This document shows positions 35,201-45,618 of a stretch of 64,000 bases of DNA, piece after piece (positions within the stretch are counted from its first letter, which is position 1; every line of letters starts with the position of its first letter). The DNA is from Nereocystis luetkeana (Eukaryota > Sar > Phaeophyceae > Laminariales > Laminariaceae): contig JARUPZ010000004.1 in assembly GCA_031213475.1 (NCBI GenBank), positions 1,126,501 to 1,190,500 on the forward strand, in the 5' to 3' direction. Under the pieces are notes generated by a model that was given only the letters and a program-made list of their open reading frames with translations, was not told the origin of the DNA and ran no database searches. Both the position numbers and the translations under genes were made by a program.

Positions 35201-36535
35201 TCGGTCAAGGTGCACGGAGAAAGCGAAGACTCGTTTCGCTCCGTCCATGTCGACTCGCGGAAAGCGCAAAGCGAACGGGCAGGTTCAGTGGGTCCGCTGC
35301 CAGAACTGCGGGAAGTGGCGGGCGCTTCTGAGGTGCATGGATGCCTCCATCTTCCTGGGGCACGGACAGGTGCGCTGCGTGCTGTGTGCGGCTGCGAGCT
35401 ACGGCAGGTGTACGAGCAGGGTACCCGATTTAAGAGCGTCCATACTATCAACATTAAGAAGATAAAACTGACTCAGGCTAGATTTCTTGTTTTGAGAATT
35501 GGCGCGTTCTACACTAAATTTTGTATAACGACTCCCGAATGTCTTGTTTTCCTGTATATATGAGCCTGTCTGTGTCATTGACCGTTTTCCCAGTAGGGGT
35601 GCTGTCATGTACCCGATTTGAGAGCGTCCCTAATATCACTATTAATATGAGTAACTTGAAGCAGGTAAGAACGGGAAGTTCGGCTTCACGGAAACTTAAA
35701 GAACCAGGTTTCTTCGCCCGACCGTTCACGCTTTACGAGCGTTTGCTCTCTTAGAACAGAAACATATCCCGAATTGAGAGACGCAATCCCTCTTATCCCG
35801 GGATAGCATCAAATCGCTCTTAAAGGGGGATACAAGCGCTTCGCAGATAAGAGCGGTCACTCTGACCTGTTCTAAGGGGCTCTTAAAGCGGGTGTCCCAC
35901 TGCTGTTGTACCTTTTGATTAAAAAATGTATGACTGACGACCCCCCCCTTCCCCTCCGCTCTTCCCCTTCTCCGTTCCTTCTTGCCGCGTCCCGCCCCGC
36001 CTGTGCGTCCGCCGCGGTGGTTGATCCCGTCGTCCGCGTGTGCGTCTCATTTTGCGACAAATGATGGCGTCTTTGGCGAACCGACGACAACGGCGACATC
36101 GACAATATCAACCACCACGACAAACCACAATAACAACAATGCCAACAGCAATTCTACTGCCTCATGAACACCTGGCACGAGTCGCTGGCGAGCTGCTCCG
36201 CCCCGCAGGAGAACCAGTACAACATCGCCACTTTTTTCCCGCCATCGCCGCCTCCGCCGAAGCAGAAGCCGCCAGCGGGGTCGGGAGCCGCGGCCGCGAC
36301 GGCTCAAGAGGACGGCGGATGCAAGGAGGCCGATGGTAGGGCGGGGGCGGATACGAACGGAACCCCCCCTGCAGCGTACGAAGAGGAGAAGGACGATGAT
36401 ATGGACGATGACGGATACCTGTACCCTTTTGGTGACCACGACGGAGCCGCGGACGTCGACCGTGGGGAGGAATCGGCTGGGCCGAACTACGGGCAAGAGT
36501 TGGGTCAGCGGTACCAGCAGCGTGGGTATTACTGA
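26278..36535 (+). CDS. Nuclear protein with two CW-type zinc fingers, 5 exons
   Basis: Seen: exons 26278-26527, 29346-30144, 32544-32777, 35210-35369 and 36149-36535, all phase-compatible, about 609 aa. Residues 1-83 are basic ([27 protein letters not shown]). Exon 2 encodes poly-Ala, a Gly-rich stretch, an acidic run and an RQ-rich run, then CW1 at about 309-349 with W310, C313, C316, W319, W335, C337 and C349. Exon 3 is charged and Gln-rich. CW2 (about 454-497) is split between exons 4 and 5: W455, C458, C461 and W464 in exon 4, then C485 and C497 in exon 5. Its third Trp is Phe483 (QFYC). The tail is Pro- and acid-rich and ends in YY. Known: CW domains bind the histone H3 tail, mostly methylated Lys4, through the aromatic cage. 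Inferred: a chromatin reader. Uncertain: exons 1-2 and 3-4 are linked by phase only, and a separate gene starting at ATG 35247 is possible. Confidence 0.8.
26683..26736 (+). repeat. (CTG)n array in CW intron 1
   Basis: Imperfect CTG/TTG trinucleotide run, giving poly-Leu or poly-Cys frames that are not genes. Confidence 0.9.
27179..27304 (+). CDS. Possible cassette exon of the CW gene
   Basis: Inside CW intron 1 lies an open stretch of 126 nt bounded by a pyrimidine-containing AG acceptor (after ATGGAAG) and a GT at 27305. It starts and ends in phase 1, exactly what is needed to sit between exons 1 and 2 without changing frame. It would encode [20 protein letters not shown] and about 20 further residues. 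The donor (AAA/GTACCA) is weak. It may be an alternative exon or a chance open frame; no domain is recognised. Confidence 0.22.
27797..27897. mobile_element. MITE-M copy (TGTCCGGAAATTTAAG ends)
   Basis: Small element with TGTCCGGAAATTTAAG at one end and AAATTTTCGGACA at the other. Related copies are at 28046 and 32845. Confidence 0.65.
28046..28128. mobile_element. MITE-M copy
   Basis: ACCACTGTCCGGAATTTTAA and TTTTTTCCGGACAGAGCGGT ends, about 80 bp. Confidence 0.65.
28552..28632. repeat. Three direct AGCCCAGTAACTACGT units plus inverted unit
   Basis: Three near-identical 16-bp units are followed by ATCTACGTTACTGGGGCT in inverse orientation, so the segment can fold as a hairpin. Confidence 0.7.
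29022..29345 (+). repeat. Duplicated 3' end of CW intron 1
   Basis: Two or three imperfect units, each with AAxGAGGxAC, pyrimidine-rich DNA and CCGC(C/T)(A/G)CCGCAG before ACA. The last one is the acceptor used for exon 2. The second unit includes an exon-like start (ACAACG..GCGGCGGCAGC) and ends at a GTAAGT. The last unit also has a (CCCAA)n run at 29273-29298. Confidence 0.5.
30190..30298 (+). repeat. (CATAC)n microsatellite
   Basis: About 20 CATAC units with CATGA variants, starting 45 bp after the CW1 exon donor. Confidence 0.92.
31640..32440 (+). mobile_element. LINE 3' portion, longest copy, with C-rich tail
   Basis: About 800 bp in gene orientation. It encodes, across broken frames, the [15 protein letters not shown]-type motif, then VCPCG-like and WWPHAQEGD segments matching 14985-15424. 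It ends AACAAATGAGTACGCCCCC. The tail grades into the C-rich tract before CW exon 3. It is 5'-truncated and no reverse transcriptase core is present. Confidence 0.72.
32845..32924. mobile_element. MITE-M copy
   Basis: ATGTCCCGAAATTTAAGCAC at the left and ATGGGACAGAGTGGTACC at the right. Its right end equals the unit of the satellite at 33420. Confidence 0.65.
33047..33154. mobile_element. MITE-A copy
   Basis: TATTACGGGGGTCC to GGTCCCCCGTAAT, about 108 bp, in CW intron 3. Confidence 0.9.
33420..34230 (+). repeat. 24-bp satellite derived from MITE-M ends
   Basis: Twenty or more units of about 24 bp (TATAGTTCGGGACAGAGTGG plus TCCT). They are broken at about 33890 and 34135 by a module with TCTGTCCCTCAATATAAGG and CTCGGATACAA. 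The array is open in frames on both strands, which reflects the unit length and not coding. Confidence 0.88.
34431..34517. mobile_element. MITE-B copy, piggyBac-like
   Basis: TTAACCCTTTTAGAACTGCA to CTACGAGGGTTAA, a clean palindrome of 87 bp. Confidence 0.88.
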
Positions 36536-36945
36536 CTCGCGGCACGGGTACTACTCCCTCTACTAAGTACTGGGGGTACTACTGTGTCAAGACACGAGTA
36601 CTACTCACCCTACCGAGTCGCGGCGTCGGTACTGTCGAGTCGCGGCGCGGGCGACGTCGGTTGCATTGAATCGCGACGCGCGAATGAGTAGTGACGCGGG
36701 ACTGTTTCGTCACGAAGCGGGTATAACTAGAGTCGAGGCGCGGATGTCGTTGAGTCGCGACTCGGGTAGCACTGAGTCGCGACGCGTGCATTGTTGAGTC
36801 GCGACGCTAGTATTCTGATTCGCGACTCGGATGTGACTGAACCGCGACGGGGGTACTTACTGATTCGCAACGCGGGCACTGCTGAGTCGTGAGGGTACTA
36901 CTGAGAGTCGCGACGGGGGTACTGCTGAGACGCGCGAGACGTGAT
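36536..36945 (+). repeat. GAGTCGCGAC minisatellite after the CW stop codon
   Basis: About 17 imperfect units of roughly 20-24 bp with core GAGTCGCGACGCGGGTAC. It begins at the stop codon of the CW model and would form its 3' UTR. Confidence 0.85.
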
Positions 36946-39433
36946 GTTTTGGGGATATCATATCCTGGCTGCTGCTGGCAACGAGAGTGTTGGACTACTA
37001 TTCGGGATTGCGCGAGCCGCTGGTGTAGGAGGCAGATAGCGCGACTGCTACTGGTTCGTTCCATTGAGTGGTGCCACCTGGTGTACTGGGGAAAGGGGCT
37101 GGGGCAGGAGGTGACGCGTCTGACAGGAAAGAGCCCTTGCGAAGTTTGAGCAGAGCCGAGCAGAACAGACAGAGCGTGTCCGGTCTGGCGGGACCCACAG
37201 GAGGAGCCCCAACGAGATTTGAGCAGAGCGAAGCGCGGTGGCGAAGAGCAGAGCAAATCAGAGCGGAGTGGGCGGGGCACGTGGGGTTCATGCTGGGAGA
37301 GGAGATCGTTTTTTTTTCCCCTCCTTTTATGGGAAAGTGGGACACCTGCGACGAGTGTTTTCGGTAACTCTGTTGGTTTGTCCCTGCGCATCGCGTATTG
37401 CTGCTATTCTGGTGTTGCTGACCAGGACATCCCGCGAAACACTGTGATGGCATGCTTCTAGTGTTAATGATGTAGGGTGGATTGGAAAGCGTGGAGTGGC
37501 CAAGTAAATGTGTGGAAGTGGGAGGGGGTGGGAGCGACGTCTAGCGTTGCTGACATTTGCCCTTTTTATTGTTATTGTCTGTTTGCAATAGATTGATGGA
37601 ACTGGGGGCGAAGCTGTGGGGGGGAGGAGGGGAGTCTTGCGTGATTGACTTTTTTTACGGCTTTCTATTGTTTGTTTTGCCTCTCTGTCTTATCTGTTTG
37701 GTTGCGGGAGTGCTTGTTGTCCTCGAGCGCGCCGCGCTCTCTTCTTTTTTCTGCTATTCGGAGATAGAGCGCTGCTACATTTTTTCGAAAAGGCGTTTAT
37801 TTGAGCGAAGGCCAGCGACGTTTAACGTGAAGCTTGTTCGAGGTTTTGTCCAGCTGTGTAGACGACGTTTCGTCTTGCGCGAAACTGATACGGGCACATG
37901 GCATGAAACGTGCAAACGAATGGTTGACACGAGTCAAGACAGAATGGCTGATAGAGACGAACGAAATCGTTGATATGAGCAGGACAAAGTTGGTACAGAC
38001 GGGGTGGTTGACAAATAAAAATGGTTGATGCACACGGGCCATTGGTTAGCACAACAGATGGTTGGTACCGACACACGGTTGATAGCATGGATATCACAAG
38101 ACACAGGGTTAATACGGATACCTAGCGGGGTTTGTGGTGTGGCTTCTCTTGCTCCATTCCTCTTTTCCCCGCCTTGTACGGTATTACACCAAGAAATTGT
38201 CTTCTAGGTGCAGTGTTGCACCAAGATGTTGTCTTTTATGTGGGTTATTACACCAAGATGTTGCGTTGCAGGCTTTTTGTCTATTGCGGGGGGGGGTTAA
38301 ACAATTAGGGCAGCAGGAGGGGTTTGGGCGAGGTTTTGGAGAGTGTTAAGGCTGCCTCGTGCGGCAGCTTGGAATGGGGGAGGGTTCCGGAGGTGTCACG
38401 CCTTCTATAAGGGCCTCCCGAGCATTTTTTTTGTAAGTGATGACTGGCGTCGTGAAACGATTTGATAATTTTTTCTTTTTCGGAGAAAAACGTCTCCGAA
38501 GAAAGTGTTGCTGTGCGTATTGGTACATTTGTAGTATCACATCTATTAATATCTACCCTGCCGAAGGACGATAAAACAGACGGCGTTCTGTAATTGCTTG
38601 GGATGGTGCCTCGTCTGTGTCGCACATATTGCGGTGTGTTGTACTATCATTTATAGGACAGCTTTGTTTATTGCTTGCTTGCTCTTTGGAGACAGACGGT
38701 AGTCGGCTGCTACTGCTGCTGCTGCTGCTGCTGATGCTGCTGCTATTCGATTGCCTTTCTCCGTGTTTGCATGCGGGGTGGGTGGGTGGGTGGGGGAGTC
38801 GTCGAGGTTTCATTTTTTTTTGCCGGTATCGTGGGGGCGTCTACTCGTACTGCCACTACTGCTGCTACTGCTAGCGCTGAGCCAACGACAAGCGTGAAGT
38901 ATTGTGAGTTGCGTGTATCTGTGTACAATAATGGTGGTGGTTGTGAAGCTACTGCTGCTACTGCTGCCGCCGCCAGTGTTGCTGTTGCTGTTGCTGTTGC
39001 TCTTCTTGCTGCCGCTGCTGCTTTGGTTGCGGTTGCTACTAGTTTGGTAGGAAGCTCGATGCCCTGTTTCTTTTGGCAGCAGCTGCGAACAATAGACGGC
39101 CAACATCCCTGGAGAAGGGAGAGGGCAGTTCAATTTCTCGGTAACCCGGTAAGCCTGGACAGCAAAATACGCATCAAATTTATATCATAAGAACCTGTCT
39201 GGGTTCTGTATGTTGCTCTGTGCTGGTGCCAGATACATGGTAAAAATCGTGCAATACGAGGGACACAAATGAAAATGATCGTAAACATATGGCGGCTGCA
39301 GCATTGATCCCACGAAACATCCCGGGCTGCTGAGATAGGAGGTACACCCGGCCTGCAAGGACATCACCGACGCGCACGCCGCATGATGCTTATTACTACG
39401 CGCTCCCACTATTAACCCTCCTGCCCCTCCAGA

Positions 39434-39968
39434 GGGGGGGGGTGTACTCGATAGGCGAGATGTACTCGATCTCATGCATGGCCGTAGTCGTATGACCATG
39501 GACCCTTGCATCCCAACAATGCCGGGACGGAGCATGTCGGGTTTTCACCGACCAGGCAGACATTGCTTGCACCAAGCGCGAAGCGCCGTGAGGTGTCTGG
39601 CGAGTCGCATGAAGGGTGAGCTGCATCCTACTAAGAACCACTTTTGAGGCGGACTTGCATATGGACGACAGCTTCAATGAGTTGATTTAATTTCCGGTGT
39701 AGGCATTTCCAGAGACAGCAATGGGAGTACTATGTAACTGCCTCTTGGGTGCCTTACCTTGAACACTACGTGATACGATCATTCACAATTGTGCGAAGTA
39801 AAGGTTCTTTACCTCGCACAAATGATCTAACTCGACAACCGGCTGTGGGCGACCGCCAAAAAAAAAAAAAAAAAAAAAAACGGTACCCTGGTTGTCTAGC
39901 TCACGTAGTGAGCGGCATGTTTTACCGTGTCGTTGCCAACCGACGCCAACCCATCCTATATAAAATAG
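39434..39968 (-). mobile_element. SINE-like family J, full copy, inverted
   Basis: Very close to 18782-19312. The A-run CAAAAAA.. differs in length, and the left G-run is the complement of the poly(C) tail. Confidence 0.75.
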
Positions 39969-39999
39969 GGGGGGGGGCGGAATGGCAACACAACTGACG

Positions 40000-40180
40000 A
40001 TTACGGCGACGGCCACTGCGTGATAAGGGGATGCTATTCTTGAACATGGTGTCCGAGTTACAATGCAAGGAGAGTCGCACGGCACAGGCGCAACATCATC
40101 AGATCCTACCCGTACATACTGCTGGGCGCTGACGCTGCTAATAAGAAATTGATATCACCAAGGCCATCAACCGTTGTGGT
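40000..40180 (+). mobile_element. Dispersed family K copy
   Basis: ACTGCGTGATAAGGGG, GTGTCCGAGTTACAATGCAA and CTACCCGTACATACTGCTG, matching 22310-22500. Confidence 0.55.
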
Positions 40181-40410
40181 CGGTCGCTATGTATCATGTA
40201 TTATGTGTCGGGGTCGCAGAGAGGTTTGTTTTTTATTTTTTAGCAGTAAAAAATTCCAATCATTTTTTTTCCACCAAATTGAATCAGAAAACTGCAGGCA
40301 CGAAATGCCTTTCTTTCTCTCTACCTGGCGTAGCTTTGGTTGCTACCGCAGCTGCTGGTCCCCGGGTTTTTATTTTATTTTTTCATCAATCATCACTTTC
40401 ACTTTCCAGC

Positions 40411-40511
40411 TTAACCCTTTTAGGACTGTAGTCTCGTTTTGGGGACAATTGGGGAAAAAAAACTCGGAGTTTAAGTGGATTGTCCCCAAAACGGGACTGG
40501 AGTTCTAAAAG
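40411..40511. mobile_element. MITE-B copy, piggyBac-like
   Basis: Left arm TTAACCCTTTTAGGACTGTA. The right arm stops at CTAAAAG without TTAA. Confidence 0.75.
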
Positions 40512-40750
40512 CAGCAGAAGTTTCACCCTCAGCGGTCGTCGGGTTTGAAAAATATCGTATTTTGGGATTGGCTCGACTTCTTGTGCTTGATTGAGTGAGG
40601 CAGGGTGTGCCCTTCACTGAATTCAGTATTCAAAAGGTACTGTAAGTTTTCTTATGTTTCGCGCAAAAGTCGAACAAACGCGTTCATGTCTTGAACTCCC
40701 CAAAGTGTTCTCGCGTTCTACAGTACTGCTGCTGTACCGCTTCTATATCT

Positions 40751-40959
40751 CGGACGGAACGTCGACTCCTACTTCTTGATCTAGATCATTCAGGGCAGAT
40801 GTATTCCTGATCTGCATGATCTAGCTCGTGTCGCTGGGTGGGAGCCATATCAGCTGCATGGTGCCCCCTGGGTTAAACCTGCACCACACAGATCCTGCGC
40901 AGCACTTCAGAACGGCAGGCCAAGATTTAGATGAGCTATCTGTAGAGTATCTGTCCGAC
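40751..40959. mobile_element. Element C copy
   Basis: CTCGGACGGAA at the left and ATCTGTCCGACA at the right, with GATCATTCAGGGCAGATG and GATCCTGCGCA modules inside. Confidence 0.65.
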
Positions 40960-43400
40960 ATGTGTCTATCGATAGGCTTCTATAGTGGTAAAAGCTTCTA
41001 CTAATAATGGATCGAGCTGTATGTTGCGCGCATCGCACGTTGCAGCGTACTTCGAAAACCAACGAACGAAGTAAACAAGAATGATGTGTTGTACCCATAT
41101 GCACAAGGAGTTACATGCGCATAATAGCACAACGCACCTCGCAGACGGGATCGTGCAGCATTCCCGTTCTCATGATTGCCAGCACTCCAACGACTCTCGG
41201 CTTGACGTACCACACAATACTGACCCCTACTGTCGCGGCCCGGCCACCTCTCTGCAGGGGTTTTCGCTCTCTGTGTGCCGCCGTGGAGATGGAAGGCACT
41301 CCTCTACGGAGCGACCTACTGCCCCCGACCGCCCATGCTACCGCTCTTACCGCCCTTTTTAACATAGTTCAAAGTGAACCATCACAACAGCAGTCGCCCA
41401 AGCCCGCCTGTATTTACGCCCGTACAGCGCATACAAATATCGCAGCAGTTGATTTTCCCTGCATTAGGTTACAGGGGGTGATGCTTTGCATGTCGGAGTA
41501 CGAGTATAATGCAAGGACCTGGATGCCATGCGCAAAGCAGAAACTGTCACCATCGTATGCTGCACGCCTACACAGACGATAAGACTGTCGCTTGTTGATC
41601 GACCGTCGGTATCGCTATACGAAGTACCAGGTACGTACGTTTATAATAAGCTGAAAAAGTAAAAAAAAAAGTGATGATCACTACTGTTGTAATGAGAAGG
41701 ATGCCCAATGGGTCGAGGCTGAACTCTACAAGACAACATAAGGACTCCACCACCAGGTGGGCAGGCTTTACGATAACCAATACTGGTACATATATAACGG
41801 CTCACTATCTATATACATTGTGCTTGGTTGCCGTTAAACAGTGTCGGGCCTGTCATTGGACACATAAAAACGCGCTTAAACGTGTTGATTGTGAACAACT
41901 GAAATTTTGTATGCGCTGAATGAGCGTAAATACGGGCGGGCCTGACCGACTGTTTTATCACTCTGCATGGAACTGTGAGGACCGTTTTGTATTTCTTATT
42001 TGTACCCCAACGGCCGTTAACCTTAGGCCTTCAGCCCACAGTGGTGCCTAGGAGTGAAAACCCTCGGCAAACCGTTTCATGGCGTTTTTCGATGTCGCTG
42101 CGTTCGGAGTTTTCCGCCAAAGAGGCCAAGAACACCTAGGAAACTACCCTAATAAATGCGAGTCGTGGCGCACGTGACGACGGCGATGATGATGGTGTTC
42201 GCACACCAGCTCTCCTCCCCTAAAATCCTGCCTGTGGTCACAAAACAGGCCGTACCTAGAATGCATCTCGATGGGAGAAACCCAATAAGTACGAAATAGT
42301 GCGCACGGCAGCAGTATCACACCAGTCCGCAAGAGAAACAAAATTGGTGCGGAATTGCTACTCTCGAGCCTTGGAGAAATCATTCACCAGAAGTCGTGCT
42401 ATATTTTTTAAACATCGAGTTCTTCTATCGAATGTGTTCCTGCCGCTCAGATCTGACCAACCGCAGCTGGTTGGCTTGGCACTCCCTGCGTTTGGCTAAC
42501 CATGCAAAGCAGCGCGAATGAAATGAACTGGCGTGCTGTTACCCAGTGTACGCTATACCGTCAAATGGCGGAAGACCCCCCGCCGACGTGTTTCGCGTCG
42601 CACGGACGCGAATAATTTAAGGGCTGTTCATTGGTCAGGCCAAGTCTCGCGGGTCATGTCGGGTCGGGTAGGGGTGATCGGACCCGACCCGATCCGACCC
42701 GTGAGATTTCAAAACCTTTCGGACCCGACCCGCGGGCCGGGTCATGACCCGTGAGGAGCCCAGATTAAAAAAAACAGGCCGCGGCTACCGTAGGGTCAGA
42801 CGCAGTGAGAAGCAAGGTGTGATTGGGTTCCTGCGTTAACCCCATCGGGAACGCAAGCTATAGCCACCAATAACAATTATATAACCTTGGTGTCATCAAC
42901 ATCGTACGAGCAGTGTGAGCGCCCAGTAGTAGACGGGTACAACCATGGTGTGCCCATGCCGTACGACTCCTTGCATCGTAAATTTCTTTCACCAACCATT
43001 GTGTCGATCCCGAATCACGTAGGGGCCGTTGCAGCCGTAATCAATCGATTTCTTTTATCTTCCATTTTTTTTTTCCTCAGATGTTCCAGGAGGGTTAAGC
43101 GGAAGCACTTCCCGCGGTGGGCTCCTCGTACCCCCTTTTCGTCCCGCCCAACCTGGGGTCACCGCACCCAGTTTTGCCCCTCTAGGCAAATAATAGCAGT
43201 GAAACCCGCCTCCTCCCCACGTATTATATACCACCGGGCCAGCAACCAATTTATTTCCGTGGCTCACACGCAGCAACGCGAAAATGTGATCGCGCCCCCA
43301 CCCCCTTTACCATCCCATGGGGGTCGGTGACCCCCCTTCCGTACACCTGTCCGATATTGCGGAAATTCTTAAGCACGGGAGGGACTTTCCTCGGCCCGGT
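40960..43400. other. Intergenic stretch, no recognised gene
   Basis: Apart from the ORF at 41115 there is a GGGTCGGGTCGG-type GC-rich run of direct and inverted repeats at 42650-42760. Nothing else stands out. Confidence 0.4.
41115..41582 (+). CDS. Unassigned 155-codon ORF
   Basis: This is one of the longer ATG-started frames that is not low-complexity. Its start overlaps a fragment related to dispersed family K (around 41130-41180). No motif, targeting signal or similarity is recognised, and the opposite strand is also partly open. It could equally be chance or transposon-derived. Confidence 0.12.
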   Translation: MRIIAQRTSQTGSCSIPVLMIASTPTTLGLTYHTILTPTVAARPPLCRGFRSLCAAVEMEGTPLRSDLLPPTAHATALTALFNIVQSEPSQQQSPKPACIYARTAHTNIAAVDFPCIRLQGVMLCMSEYEYNARTWMPCAKQKLSPSYAARLHRR

Positions 43401-43408
43401 GTGCGCAC

Positions 43409-43497
43409 TTTTTGAGCGTCATCATGTGGATCCGCGCTGCGTCGGTCTCTCGTCGTGCGTCGTGCTCTCCGCAGCAATCGAGCGATTGTTCGGCCAT
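43409..43497 (-). CDS. Possible first exon of an unassigned minus-strand gene
   Basis: On the minus strand an ATG at 43497 opens MAEQSLDCCGEHDARRETDA and continues to a GTGCGC donor at 43408, the same donor type used by three exons of the recognised genes. The exon would end in phase 2. The sequence is polar and unlike its low-complexity surroundings. No later exon could be found with confidence towards 36.6 kb, and no family is recognised. Confidence 0.22.
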
Positions 43498-43956
43498 ATT
43501 TTTTCTCTGTTTCTTTTTTTTTTTCCGTATAGCCTTCGGCGGATCGGTAAAACTAAAGCTTAAGAAAACGCCCGTTCGATCGGATCGGGCAAACAAACAA
43601 AACAAGCAGGGGAAGGGAGGAAAGACGTTTATTTCATATTCTTCACCCGATCCAGGGTGAGGTGTCACCCGACTATCCCACTTTGACCCATCACCGAGCC
43701 TGATGGTGCCCCCCCCCCCCCCCCGTTTTCCTGGTGAAAACCGCCTTCTACACGAGGGAAAACCCTCAACTCCCCTATTGGAAAACCAAAACACACGCAC
43801 GCGTGATATGCAAACCTGTCCGCCACGGTCCTTTTTCTTGGTGCGAGAGGAGGCAAGGATAGGCGGAGAGGGCGGTGCACAACATAAAAAAAATGAACAC
43901 TGACGGGACGCCATTCAAGAAATTTTAACGGGTGTGTTTTGAGAGAGGGAGTGTTA

Positions 43957-44068
43957 TTACCCTTTCTCCTACCGCAAAATGTATTCCACTCTAATTCGCA
44001 AATGTATTCCACTCTAATTCCAAGTGTTTTCCCCAAAAAAAACGTGGATTCAGCTGTAAAAGGGATAA
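43957..44068. mobile_element. MITE-B relative, diverged
   Basis: TTACCCTTTCTCC to GTAAAAGGGATAA around a duplicated CAAATGTATTCCACTCTAAT tract. Confidence 0.5.
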
Positions 44069-44427
44069 TAGATATTAGCCTTTGGGGAGCCAGTCATGTA
44101 TACCGCTGTAGCGATAAAACATACCGGTACCATACAATAATTCGTCTTCTCATATTCAGGCCGCGCAGCATACGATAAGGCATGCCAAAGACGCGCGCGT
44201 ATCGGTGCAACTCCTTTGCATCGGGGTCCGACATTAAATGCATCACCCCCTCGTACAGCAGACGAACCTACCCACGTAACAGCCCTCGTTTCTGACTGAC
44301 GCTGCAACCGTTATTTTCGTTGTGATTTTAGTTTTTGCCCTCCGACAGCAGTGCATCGTACACGTTCCAACCCGAATATTCTTTAGCACCGCAGTGGTAG
44401 TCTCTCTTCCATCACTCTGAGCCAACA

Positions 44428-44435
44428 GATTATAT

Positions 44436-44477
<42 letters not shown>

Positions 44478-44562
44478 ACTATCCCGTCTCAAAGGTTCCT
44501 CCTCACACCTCCCTCCCTCCCTCCTGCCCTCCTTCCATCCCTCCCTCCCTCCCTCCCTTGGG
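44428..44562. repeat. (TA)n followed by (CCCT)n
   Basis: TA run with one break (44428-44474), then a TCCC/CCTT tetranucleotide-like tract (44500-44562), 150-290 bp downstream of the ferredoxin stop codon. Confidence 0.9.
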
Positions 44563-44712
44563 TTTTCTACCCGTCACCCCCTTCCCCTGCGCCTGAAGTA
44601 TTATGAAAGGGTTTTAATAGGTGGCTCGGGCCTCTCTCCTTCTCTGACCGAACTCGGACTGGGTGAGTATGCTCGCTAGCTCCTAGTTTAGATGGTTGGG
44701 GTCTCTCTCTCT

Positions 44713-45586
44713 CTATCCGAACTTGGTCTTGATGTTTACGCTCGTCTTGTTTCGAGGCACGATAGCCTTGCAAATACGGATCTTCCTCCCATCTACGATG
44801 GACTCGCACGTTCCACAGTCCCCCTGCCGTCACGGTAGCACACACGACGGACGAAAAAAAAAAAAAACCCGAGTCAGCACGGAGGAAGGAAGGGAGGGAG
44901 GGAGGGAGCGTGGTGCGAGCCGACAGGACGGAGTTTCGGTATATACAGAAGTAACCCCACGGTAGGGGTTGCACTTTTTGGGCAAAAGGTTTCTGACCGA
45001 TTGAGTTCCCTAAGTGAGGGATCAGCAGTTAGGATGAAAATTGTACTCGTATATTCGGTTCAGGACTAGCGCATACAAGTGCCGGTCGGGTGGCGCGAAC
45101 AAATTTCTTCCAAGTATTGTATCGGGTGAGATATTGAGCTCCTACTGTGAGGGGCTCAGGAACTTCTGGTGCACCCCTACCGTGGGATGGCTCACAGGTA
45201 TCACTCAAGACACTCCTATTTTGGGTCAGGCTCGGTTTCTTACGCGAGGCAAGCGAAGCAAGCAAGCCCGAATAAAAAAGGAGGAAGGGACGGCAAACAA
45301 GCAAGCGAACCAGCGAGCAAGCAAGCTAGCAAGCGAGCGAACACGCAGACGAGCAAGAAAACAAGCAATAGAGCAAGCAAGCAAGCAAACAAGCGAGCAA
45401 GCATGTACGTCAGCAAGAAAGCTAGCAAGAAAGCGAGCAAACAAGCAAGACAAGCAAGAAAGTAAGCAAGCAAGCAAGAAGCAAGCTCGAGCAAAAACGG
45501 AGAAAAGCGCGGCGGCGTGAGTAGACAGCATGTACGTCAGCAAGAAAGCTAGCAAGAAAGCGAGCAAACAAGCAAGACAAGCAAGA

Positions 45587-45618
<32 letters not shown>

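Larger units (their letters stand above)
36946..40400. other. Intergenic stretch with minisatellites and family J
   Basis: Contains degenerate tandem repeats (37890-38110, GGTTGACAC-type; 38190-38280, three TTACACCAAGATGTTG units), a (CTG)n run (38706-38745) and a J copy. Two pyrimidine-rich acceptor-like sites (37347 and 39080) precede short open stretches but could not be joined to a gene. Confidence 0.5.

Noticed and set aside
39081-39140. Open stretch after a strong acceptor-like tract (TTTCTTTTGGCAG)
   Set aside because: No partner exon could be joined in phase; neighbours are trinucleotide repeats.
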